From assembly GCA_024653985.1 (NCBI GenBank), contig JANLIS010000068.1:1-10343 (forward strand): a DNA stretch of 10,343 nucleotides. Direction: 5' to 3'. Origin of the DNA: Candidatus Roizmanbacteria bacterium. Its GTDB lineage: Bacteria; Patescibacteriota; Microgenomatia; UBA1406; GWC2-37-13. The position numbers and the translations under genes are program-made. Position 1 is the first letter of the stretch; each line of letters starts with the position of its first letter. The notes beneath the pieces are model-generated. The model was not told the origin of the DNA. It searched no databases and saw only the letters and a program-made list of their open reading frames with translations. Shown piece after piece: positions 4,134-10,343 of the stretch.

Positions 4134-5588
4134 CTATGTTATATAATGGACGCCGAGGCTTTTGGGACGATTCAAAGCGGCTTGTGTGATGGCTATCGCA
4201 ACTTCGGATAAATTCAATACTTCAATCAATTGAAGTGAGATTCCGTTTTTTTCTTTGATTATTTCAAGTTGTTTTTTAATTGATTTGAAAGTCCTCAGTG
4301 CTTCTAACAATTCATTTTTCTTTCTCACAATCCCCACCTTCTCCCACATGGTTTTTTGAATTTTGATTTTGATTTTTTGTGTGTCATCCCCGCGTAGGCG
4401 GGGATCCAATCGATAATTAGTCTGGATTCCCTCCTTCGAGGAAATGACCAAACAATGCGTCTTTATATAGCTGCTTGCCCTCCTTCCAAATACGACTGCT
4501 TCCAATAGCGAGTTTGAAGCTAATCTGTTGGCTCCGTGTACTCCGGTTGCCGCCACCTCTCCAACAGCAAAAAGATCTTTAACCGAAGTTTTTCCGTCAA
4601 GATCGGTAGTAATTCCACCACATTGATAATGAGCTGCCGGCGTAATCGGAACACTGTCTTTTGTCAGATCGTACCCTTGTTTTTTTAATGCTTTATAGAT
4701 ATTAGGGAGTTTTTTAATAATATCTTTTTTATCAAGATGTGCCATTGTTAAATATACTTCTGATGTCTTTTGTTTTTTAAATACAGCCCTTGCAACCACA
4801 TCTCTCGGAAGTAGTTCATTCACAAATTGCTTTCCATTTTTATCAACTAATTTCGCCCCCTCACCTCTTAGTCTTTCTGAAAGTAAAAATAACGGTGAGG
4901 TTTTATTTTTAAATGCAGTCGGATGAAACTGGACAAATTCAAGATCAGATACTTTCGCCCCAGCTCGGACAGCGATTGCAATCCCATCCCCAGTTGCAAC
5001 CGTAGGATTCGTTGTCCACAGATAAACCTGGCCCGAACCCCCTGTCGCCAAAATAACCGCCTTAGAAAAAAAAGAAACGATTTTATTATCATCTATTAAA
5101 ACAGAAATTCCATCACAACTATCGTTTTTTACAATCAGGTCAACCGCCAAAGAATCTTTAAAAATATTTATTTTTTTATTTTCGGATACCTTTTTTAAAA
5201 GAGTTTTTTCAATATCCTGACCGGTAAAATCAGTTGTATGAAATATTCGAGATATTCTATGTCCTGCCTCAAGAGAGGGCTTTGTATCAAATAAAACTCC
5301 CTGTTTTTTTAACCAATGATGCGCTTCCAAGCTATTCTTTACAAGAAATGAAACGGCACTTTTCTTATTATGAAAATCACCAGCCTTTAATGTATCTTCG
5401 ATGTGCCATTCAACTCGATCATTTTTGCCCAACATCGCCGCCATTCCACCTTGAGCCAAATTTGTAGATGAGTCAGAAGGATTTTTTTTTGTAAAAACAG
5501 CAACTCTACCAAAATTGCTTAATGTAAGTGCGGTTGTTAGGCCAGCAATCCCCGATCCGACGACTATATAATCAAAGTTGTTTTTCAT
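4134..5588 (-). CDS. nadB: L-aspartate oxidase NadB, with in-frame palindromic insert
   Basis: NadB is the FAD enzyme that oxidises L-aspartate to iminoaspartate, the first step of de novo NAD synthesis. The 484 residues show the FAD-binding GSGIAG (11-16), STNLAQGGMAAM (41-52), FHPTAF (221-226), SERLRGEGA (237-245), PRDVVARAVF (261-270), PAAHYQCGG (317-325), and GEVAATGVHGANRLASNS (343-360). The C-terminal helical domain follows from about 410 (MWEKVGIVR). It is shorter than the 540-residue E. coli enzyme, mostly at the C-terminus, which ends at GVHYIT. Residues 381-402 are encoded by a 66-nt palindromic element inserted in the linker before the helical domain; frame is kept. It is divergent from nadA, and its own promoter (TTGTTA, 17 nt, TATTAT) implies a leader of about 7 nt. 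Confidence 0.96.
   Translation of the reverse strand: MKNNFDYIVVGSGIAGLTTALTLSNFGRVAVFTKKNPSDSSTNLAQGGMAAMLGKNDRVEWHIEDTLKAGDFHNKKSAVSFLVKNSLEAHHWLKKQGVLFDTKPSLEAGHRISRIFHTTDFTGQDIEKTLLKKVSENKKINIFKDSLAVDLIVKNDSCDGISVLIDDNKIVSFFSKAVILATGGSGQVYLWTTNPTVATGDGIAIAVRAGAKVSDLEFVQFHPTAFKNKTSPLFLLSERLRGEGAKLVDKNGKQFVNELLPRDVVARAVFKKQKTSEVYLTMAHLDKKDIIKKLPNIYKALKKQGYDLTKDSVPITPAAHYQCGGITTDLDGKTSVKDLFAVGEVAATGVHGANRLASNSLLEAVVFGRRASSYIKTHCLVISSKEGIQTNYRLDPRLRGDDTQKIKIKIQKTMWEKVGIVRKKNELLEALRTFKSIKKQLEIIKEKNGISLQLIEVLNLSEVAIAITQAALNRPKSLGVHYIT
4383..4448. repeat. 66-nt palindromic element inside nadB
   Basis: The ends GTCAT and ATGAC are inverted, and the outer 26 nt of each side match at 20 positions when one is reverse-complemented. 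Each half also folds on itself: CCCCGC with GCGGGG on the left, TTCCCTC with GAGGAA on the right. The left half, with ATCCCCGCG and GCGGGGATCC, is of a type seen dispersed in many bacteria. It encodes exactly 22 residues including RLDPRLRGDD and is GC-rich compared with the rest of nadB. Confidence 0.85.
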
Positions 5589-5630
5589 TTATCAGAAACT
5601 TATAATAGTACACGCCAGAATAAATAACAA
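5578..5630. promoter_or_regulatory. Superimposed divergent promoters of nadB and nadA
   Basis: Plus: TTGTTT (5578-5583), 17 nt, TATAAT (5601-5606), giving a nadA leader of about 19 nt. Minus: TTGTTA (5630-5625), 17 nt, TATTAT (5607-5602), giving a nadB leader of about 7 nt. The two -10 boxes occupy the same base pairs, and the nadA -35 lies in the first codons of nadB. Confidence 0.7.
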
Positions 5631-5631
5631 T

Positions 5632-6579
5632 ATGGACGATAAAAAACTAGTTAGCGAAATCAAGAAGTGGAAAAAGAAAAGAGGGGCTTTGATCATTGCT
5701 CACAATTATCAGATCCCAGCCATTCAGGACGTGGCTGATTTTGTTGGTGATTCTCTTGAACTTTCAAGACAAGCAGCCAAATCTTCCGAGAAACTGATCG
5801 TTTTTTGCGGAGTTCATTTTATGGCTGAATCAGCAGCAATTTTTTCACCGGAAAAGACTGTTCTTATCCCCGATCTTGGGGCCGGGTGTTCTCTTGCCGC
5901 CTCAATTGATGCCGATGAACTTCGCCGTTGGAAGGCTAAATATCCCGATGCTGTGGTTGTTAGTTACGTCAATACAACGGCTGAGGTCAAAGCGGAGTCA
6001 GACTACTGTTGCACCTCAACAAACGCGATTGATGTTGTTAACTCCATTCCAAAAAATAAGCAGGTTCTTTTTGTTCCTGATATGTTTTTGGGAGCATATG
6101 TACAAAAAATGACCGGCCGGGACCTGATAATATATCCGGGACAATGCCATGTCCATGCTAGAGTACGTCCAGAAGACATCTTAAACAAAATGAAAGCAAG
6201 CCCAAAAGCTGATTTTCTTATCCATCCGGAATGTGGATGTGTTTCAAATTGCATGCACTATGTAGCCAATGGAGATATTCCTGCTGAAAAAACACATATC
6301 CTATCAACCGGTGGAATGCTAAAACACGCACAAAAATCTGACAAAACCGATTTCATCGTCGCAACCGAAACCGGAATAATCCACCGATTGGAAAAACAAA
6401 ATCCTAAAAAAAATTTTGCTCCGCTCCGTGATGATATGGTTTGTCAATTTATGAAAATGATCACTCTTCCAAAGTTATTAAATTCCCTGATAAATCTTGA
6501 GTTTGAAGTCAAAGTCCCAAAAGATATCGCGGAAAAAGCCCGATTACCAATTGAGAGAATGTTTGCAGTTTCCAAATAA
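5632..6579 (+). CDS. nadA: Quinolinate synthase NadA
   Basis: NadA is the [4Fe-4S] enzyme that condenses iminoaspartate, the NadB product, with dihydroxyacetone phosphate to give quinolinate. The 315 residues carry the family motifs in order: AHNYQIPAIQDVADFVGDSL, CGVHFMAESA, DLGAGCSLA, YVNTTAEVKAESDYCCTS, YPGQCHVHARV, HPECGC, STGGM, and DDMVCQFMKM. Likely cluster ligands are C86, C172 and C271, matching the three conserved cysteines of the family. An upstream TTG at 5578 is rejected, because it lies before the -10 box (5601-5606) and the promoter would then be inside the gene; ATG 5632 gives the normal N-terminus. The next gene, nadC, starts 3 nt after the stop, so the two form an operon. 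Confidence 0.97.
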   Translation: MDDKKLVSEIKKWKKKRGALIIAHNYQIPAIQDVADFVGDSLELSRQAAKSSEKLIVFCGVHFMAESAAIFSPEKTVLIPDLGAGCSLAASIDADELRRWKAKYPDAVVVSYVNTTAEVKAESDYCCTSTNAIDVVNSIPKNKQVLFVPDMFLGAYVQKMTGRDLIIYPGQCHVHARVRPEDILNKMKASPKADFLIHPECGCVSNCMHYVANGDIPAEKTHILSTGGMLKHAQKSDKTDFIVATETGIIHRLEKQNPKKNFAPLRDDMVCQFMKMITLPKLLNSLINLEFEVKVPKDIAEKARLPIERMFAVSK

Positions 6580-6582
6580 TTT

Positions 6583-7521
6583 ATGAATAAAGTCATTAAA
6601 CAATATTTCGATAAAGGTAGCCTCCTGACGATCAAAAACAAAATTTACGCAAACACCTGTCTTGAACTGTTTGATTTTCAAATAAAACAAGACCTTGTTG
6701 AGAATGATATTACTTCAAAGATCATTGAGGGCCAATATAAAGATTCTATGGCAGATATTGTTGCAAAACAATTTGGAGTGGTTGCCGGAATTAAAGAAGT
6801 TGCCTACTTAATAAATAAAAGAACCGATCTAAAAATAAAACAAATTGCCAAAGACGGGTCAAAGATAAACCGTAAGGATCTATTGGTTGAATTAAGTGGC
6901 AACCCCTTAGAGATCCTAAAATTTGAAAGAACTATCCTGAACATTTTGCAACGAATGAGCGGCATTGCAACTCTCACAAATTCTTTGATAACTAAAAATA
7001 CTTTGAAAACTCCCCTAGCCTCCACTCGTAAAACATTATGGGGGTTACTTGATAAAAAAGCCGTTTTTATTGGTGGAGGTTTGACACACCGACTCTCCCT
7101 TTCTGATGAAATTCTTATCAAAGATAACCATATTGACCTATCGGCTGAAAAATCAGGAGTTTCAAGACTAAAAAGTCTAGAAAATATTTTAAACTACATA
7201 AATGAAAAACAAATAAAAAAACCTTTTGAAATAGAGGTTGAATCGGAAAAAGAAGCTTATTTTTTAAGCGAACAGTATCAAAAAACAAATATCTCTGCTC
7301 CCCTAATTATAATGCTTGATAATTTTAAGCCTCTTGACGCTAAAAAAACTATTCATAAGATTAGAAATCACACTAATGAATTAAAAATATTTTTTGAACT
7401 GTCAGGTGGTATTAATGAAGTGAATATAAAAGATTATGATCATGCCGGAGCTGATGTGATCTCCTTAGGTGCCCTAACTCATTCCCCCAAAGCCCTGGAT
7501 ATATCTTTACAGCTGCATTAA
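6583..7521 (+). CDS. nadC: Nicotinate-nucleotide pyrophosphorylase (carboxylating) NadC
   Basis: NadC converts quinolinate and PRPP to nicotinate mononucleotide, CO2 and pyrophosphate. The 312 residues show ERTILNILQRMSGIAT (115-130), STRKT (147-151), GGGLTHR (164-170), LIKDNH (178-183), MLDNF (about 244-248), ELSGG (about 269-273), and the C-terminal SLGALTHSPKALDISL. The substrate-binding Arg, Lys and His positions are kept. The usual TRKTTPGLR is TRKTLWGLLD here, so the loop after the key Arg-Lys has lost its Pro and its second Arg. It is slightly longer than the typical 280-300 residues. It starts 3 nt after nadA without a Shine-Dalgarno site, so translational coupling is likely. A ModD-type paralogue is the main alternative, made unlikely by the nadA partner. 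Confidence 0.94.
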   Translation: MNKVIKQYFDKGSLLTIKNKIYANTCLELFDFQIKQDLVENDITSKIIEGQYKDSMADIVAKQFGVVAGIKEVAYLINKRTDLKIKQIAKDGSKINRKDLLVELSGNPLEILKFERTILNILQRMSGIATLTNSLITKNTLKTPLASTRKTLWGLLDKKAVFIGGGLTHRLSLSDEILIKDNHIDLSAEKSGVSRLKSLENILNYINEKQIKKPFEIEVESEKEAYFLSEQYQKTNISAPLIIMLDNFKPLDAKKTIHKIRNHTNELKIFFELSGGINEVNIKDYDHAGADVISLGALTHSPKALDISLQLH

Positions 7522-7555
7522 TTTTCCCATACTTTCTTGCTAAATATTAATTAAT

Positions 7556-7595
7556 TTGGTATAAATGTACCTCATAACTATAAGATAGTTATAAT
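7556..7595 (+). promoter_or_regulatory. Promoter with overlapping palindrome, upstream of the double CinA-C gene
   Basis: ATAACTAT-AAG-ATAGTTAT (7574-7592) is a perfect 8-bp inverted repeat, an operator-like site. Two possible -10 boxes overlap it: TATAAG (7579-7584), with TTGGTA 17 nt upstream (7556-7561), and TATAAT (7590-7595). The second would give an almost leaderless mRNA for the ATG at 7604. Confidence 0.55.
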
Positions 7596-7603
7596 AACTT
7601 ATT

Positions 7604-8842
7604 ATGAAAACAAAGGAAAAACTGTCAAAACATTCTTCTTTAGCAAATATTCATCCAATGACCAGAACCGAAGGTGTGGTAGAATTGTTAGTAAAAGAAA
7701 AGGAACAGTTTATAAAAAGAGGTTCTATAGATTCGCTTGCTAAGCATACTGTTGATATCTTAAAAAGTTATGGTCTAAAAATTAACATATTGGAATCCTT
7801 ATCAACGTCTGGTAAGATATCTGATTCTCTAACAAATAATCCTGGAATAACATCAATTTTTGCTTATGGTTTAGTTGTGGCAAACGACTTTTCGATCACA
7901 TCAGCTTTTGGTACTGAAATGGTTGGCACTCAGGGAGCATTTGGATTAAATTCTAAAGAAGCAGCTGCTATCTTTTCTGCTAGAAATAATGCTTTAAGAC
8001 CCGAAGATATTTCGTTAGTTACAACCGGTAGCATGTTAGGAATTGGCAATGATGTCCACGTAGCTATTATGACAAAAAGGATGCTCAGACAAGATAGTGC
8101 TCCCCTACCAAATGTTCTAACTATTAAAATTGAAGATTTTGAAAAAGAAATAAAAAATCACCCCGAATTTCTAAGAGGCGCCACTTTAAATTCTCTTAAA
8201 AAACAATATGTTACTCATCGGGCTTTATTATTTTTATTAAAAGAAGTAGGAGCAAGAATAGAAGATAAAGATTTATCTTTTAAACCCAGACAAACAAAAG
8301 AAGACTTTTTTATATATCGAACTAAGTTAATAAAACATGTTGTCAATAAAATGATTAAAAAAGGTTATAAACTAGGTATCGCTGAATCAGCAACTGGGGG
8401 ACGTTTAATTGACACTATAACGGATATCGATAATGGACACTTAGTCTTAGGAAAATCCACGGAGCTTTACAACGAAAAGGAAAAACGCACTGCTGGTGTT
8501 GCAGCACACCATTTAACTGATGACGCTGTGTATAGTAGAGAAACTGCAGCAGCGTTAGCTGACACCGCTAAGATTGATATTGATAATCCACATACTGAAG
8601 TTCAGATAGGCTTTACTGGAATACTTGATAAACTCGATCACAGAAGTCCTCGAACCGAAAGCCATAAAAGAGGTGATATTTTTTATGCTATTATGGAGAA
8701 AGGGAAAAAAGTCCATACAAAATTTATTAGTCTTCCAATAAGAACCAAACTAGAGATGAAAGAAATGTCATCGATAATTGTTTATAGGCATTTACTTCAA
8801 ATTTTAAGCGAAAAATTTTCATCCAAACACGATTTTGAGTAA
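7604..8842 (+). CDS. Tandem double CinA-C (PncC-like) domain protein
   Basis: This 412-residue cytosolic protein contains two copies of the CinA C-terminal domain, the family of NMN deamidases that turn nicotinamide mononucleotide into nicotinate mononucleotide. Copy 1 (about 40-185) has ESLSTSG at 64-70 in place of AESCTGG, LTNNPGITSIFAYGLVV matching LTdvPGsS..f.GGvV, then GAFGLNSKEAAAIFSA and SLVTTG. Copy 2 (about 235-405) is closer to consensus: AESATGG at 260-266, STELYNEKEKRTAGV, DDAVYSRETAAALAD, QIGFTGI, RGDIFYAI. Both keep the Ser of the motif, but both lack the usual TGxAGP loop. There is no CinA N-terminal MoCF-like domain. It follows nadC on the same strand, 82 bp away, with its own promoter. 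It may feed or regulate the same NaMN pool; activity is not certain. Confidence 0.82.
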   Translation: MKTKEKLSKHSSLANIHPMTRTEGVVELLVKEKEQFIKRGSIDSLAKHTVDILKSYGLKINILESLSTSGKISDSLTNNPGITSIFAYGLVVANDFSITSAFGTEMVGTQGAFGLNSKEAAAIFSARNNALRPEDISLVTTGSMLGIGNDVHVAIMTKRMLRQDSAPLPNVLTIKIEDFEKEIKNHPEFLRGATLNSLKKQYVTHRALLFLLKEVGARIEDKDLSFKPRQTKEDFFIYRTKLIKHVVNKMIKKGYKLGIAESATGGRLIDTITDIDNGHLVLGKSTELYNEKEKRTAGVAAHHLTDDAVYSRETAAALADTAKIDIDNPHTEVQIGFTGILDKLDHRSPRTESHKRGDIFYAIMEKGKKVHTKFISLPIRTKLEMKEMSSIIVYRHLLQILSEKFSSKHDFE

Positions 8843-8843
8843 T

Positions 8844-8905
8844 GATTCAAAAATGATTCTTTCAATAAAACAAATTTACATATTATTTGAATCGTCAGTT
8901 TTTTT
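8844..8905 (+). terminator. Possible terminator after the double CinA-C gene
   Basis: GATTCAAA (8844-8851) pairs with TTTGAATC (8886-8893), followed after 5 nt by seven T residues and more T-rich sequence. The 34-nt loop is large, so this is a moderate call. Confidence 0.45.
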
Positions 8906-8923
8906 ATTATTTTTAGCCTCATC

Positions 8924-8938
8924 CAAGTGGGCCACTTG
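8924..8938. promoter_or_regulatory. Operator-like palindrome upstream of the MgtC/DUF4010 gene
   Basis: CAAGTGG-G-CCACTTG is a perfect 15-bp palindrome around a single G, GC-rich within an AT-rich spacer, ending 29 bp before the -10 box. The arms are too close to form a full RNA hairpin, so a DNA-binding protein site is more likely. Confidence 0.45.
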
Positions 8939-8964
8939 CACAGGCATAAAATTTCACTTTACTT

Positions 8965-8973
8965 TGTTATAAT
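8965..8973 (+). promoter_or_regulatory. Extended -10 promoter of the MgtC/DUF4010 gene
   Basis: TGTTATAAT is a perfect extended -10 and ends 8 nt before the ATG at 8982. Transcription would begin at about 8980, so the mRNA should be essentially leaderless. No -35 is evident, as expected for an extended -10 promoter. Confidence 0.6.
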
Positions 8974-8981
8974 ACTCTAAT

Positions 8982-10331
8982 ATGAATTTGCCCATAGTTG
9001 TTAAATTGCTTTTATCACTTCTTCTGGGAATGGCGATTGGTTTGGAGAGAGAATCTTATGAGCTACAAATTGACAAAACAAAAAGAAGCGGAATCGGCAG
9101 TCTCGGAATTCGAAGTTTTGCCCTAATAACAACTTTGGGAACGATAGCTGCCCTTTTACTGCAAAACTATTTTAGTTTATTTTTGATAATCTCAATAACA
9201 TTTTGCCTCCTTCTGATCGTCTATTATATTCTCGGAAGTTTAATTACGAAAGATAATGGCATGACAACTGAACTGGCCATTTTTTGGAGCTATTTGATCG
9301 GAATTTTTGTTGGGTTAAATATCTTTTCTATTCAACTTATCGTAGCTATCACGGTAATTTTAATGCTCATTCTTTCTCTAAAGCAAAAAATAAAATTATT
9401 CGTAGCTGGCATAAAACAGTTTGAACTGGAATCATTCATAAGTTACGCCATTATATCTTTGGTCATACTCCCCTTTCTCCCTGATACTGGGTATTTTCTA
9501 AAAGATATCCCCTTTTTGAAAAGCATTTTATCGGCATTTCAGATAAATTTTGAGAGATTTTTAAACTTGGAAATAATCAATTTTTTTGGTCTCTGGAAAG
9601 TAGTCGCATTGGTTACCGGAGTCGAGATCGCGGGATACTTTCTTGAAAAAACCATTGGTCAAAAAAAAGGTTGGTTGCTGACAAGTATTGCCGGCGGGTT
9701 TATTTCCTCAACCTCAACAACGCAATCCCTGGCGCAAAAAAGCAAAGGCACAAAGAATACCAACCGATTGGTTTCGGCAGCTGTTTTTGCCAATTTTTCC
9801 AGCTTTATTCAAATGTTTATTTTATTGGCTTCTATCAATCTAATATTCTTATCAAGAAACATTTTTTATATCTTTTCTATCTCAATTTCTGCAGTTTTAA
9901 TCGGTATATATTTTCTAAAAAGGGAAGATAAAAAATCTGAGAATTTGACTGAAACTAAAGAAAACTTAAAAAATGACAGGCTTTTTTCCTTAATGCCTGC
10001 TCTAAAATTTGCTCTTATATTTCTACTTATTAAATTGATTACAAAATTTTCTCTAATCGTTTTTGGCAATAATGGGTTTATTCTCAGTACTATTTTAGGC
10101 GCTGTGACAGGACTTGATGCTATTATCATCAACACGGCAGAACTTGCAGGAAAAACGATCACCTTTCAAACAGGTGTCATTACTTTGATACTTGCCAATG
10201 CCGTAAATTTACTTTCAAAAGCAGGCTATGCTTTTACCCAAGGTAGTCGTCCATTTGCAAAGAAATTTTTCATTAGCGTAGTCATTATCATTTGCTTTAG
10301 TTTCCTAGGCCTTATTCCATTTATTAAATAA
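8982..10331 (+). CDS. MgtC/SapB-type, DUF4010 multi-pass membrane protein
   Basis: This 449-residue integral membrane protein has about a dozen hydrophobic segments. The first 130 residues look like an MgtC/SapB domain: LLLSLLLGMAIGLERE (9-24), then SLGIRSFALITTLGT (40-54), the hallmark GLERE and GIR(S/T)xxLI motifs. The rest resembles DUF4010, with a conserved-looking stretch LTSIAGGFISSTSTTQSLA near 233-251 and a charged, Lys/Glu-rich loop around 313-333. MgtC proteins are tied to magnesium limitation and virulence in some pathogens; the two-domain DUF4010 proteins have no established function, so a transport role is only an inference. The start fits the family N-terminus and the adjacent -10 box; there is no Shine-Dalgarno site. 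It stands alone after the NAD block, with no sign of co-transcription. Confidence 0.85.
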   Translation: MNLPIVVKLLLSLLLGMAIGLERESYELQIDKTKRSGIGSLGIRSFALITTLGTIAALLLQNYFSLFLIISITFCLLLIVYYILGSLITKDNGMTTELAIFWSYLIGIFVGLNIFSIQLIVAITVILMLILSLKQKIKLFVAGIKQFELESFISYAIISLVILPFLPDTGYFLKDIPFLKSILSAFQINFERFLNLEIINFFGLWKVVALVTGVEIAGYFLEKTIGQKKGWLLTSIAGGFISSTSTTQSLAQKSKGTKNTNRLVSAAVFANFSSFIQMFILLASINLIFLSRNIFYIFSISISAVLIGIYFLKREDKKSENLTETKENLKNDRLFSLMPALKFALIFLLIKLITKFSLIVFGNNGFILSTILGAVTGLDAIIINTAELAGKTITFQTGVITLILANAVNLLSKAGYAFTQGSRPFAKKFFISVVIIICFSFLGLIPFIK

Positions 10332-10343
10332 AAGATAATTATA

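Noticed and set aside
5578..5631. 18-residue N-terminal extension of NadA from TTG 5578
   Set aside because: It would place the -35 and -10 boxes inside the gene and adds residues not found in NadA.
9671..10162. Overlapping frames on both strands within the membrane-protein gene
   Set aside because: They are shadows of the long, clearly membrane-protein frame and show no recognisable domains.

Overview
The window is AT-rich, tightly packed bacterial DNA with many A/T homopolymers, short spacers and few Shine-Dalgarno sites. The style, together with dispersed small GC-rich palindromes, suggests a reduced-genome bacterium, most likely Candidate Phyla Radiation/Patescibacteria (Microgenomates-like). 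That assignment is an inference from style; no marker gene in the window settles it.

Layout. Positions 1-2621, minus strand: the replicative helicase gene dnaB (its 3' end lies outside the window), a metallo-beta-lactamase-fold hydrolase, and a small membrane-anchored protein of unknown function. The last starts 5 nt after the CCA end of a tRNA-Thr gene. Between 2627 and 3012 lie tRNA-Thr(GGT) on minus and tRNA-His(GTG) on plus, transcribed divergently. Next to tRNA-Thr sits an 18-nt 5' fragment of a second tRNA, cut off by a palindromic element. Positions 3020-4122: a possible 29-residue basic peptide, a single-RRM RNA-binding protein with a long leader and a strong Shine-Dalgarno site, and a divergent LOG-family (TIGR00730) nucleotide phosphoribohydrolase.

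Positions 4134-8842 form an NAD-metabolism block. NadB (L-aspartate oxidase, minus) is divergent from the nadA-nadC pair (plus), and the three enzymes make nicotinate mononucleotide from aspartate. After nadC comes a gene made of two tandem CinA-C/PncC-like domains, the family of NMN deamidases that also yields nicotinate mononucleotide. Both domains have altered motifs, so activity is uncertain. Position 8982 to the end holds an MgtC/DUF4010-type multi-pass membrane protein.

Two themes go beyond gene content. First, three kinds of palindromic element occur, one inserted in frame in nadB as exactly 22 codons, one abutting the tRNA fragment, and one containing the stop codon of the LOG gene. 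In addition, three spacers are filled by long, degenerate inverted repeats, each built from its own short AT-rich word. Second, -10 boxes lie very close to start codons, giving very short or no leaders. Two divergent gene pairs have overlapping or mirror-symmetric promoters.
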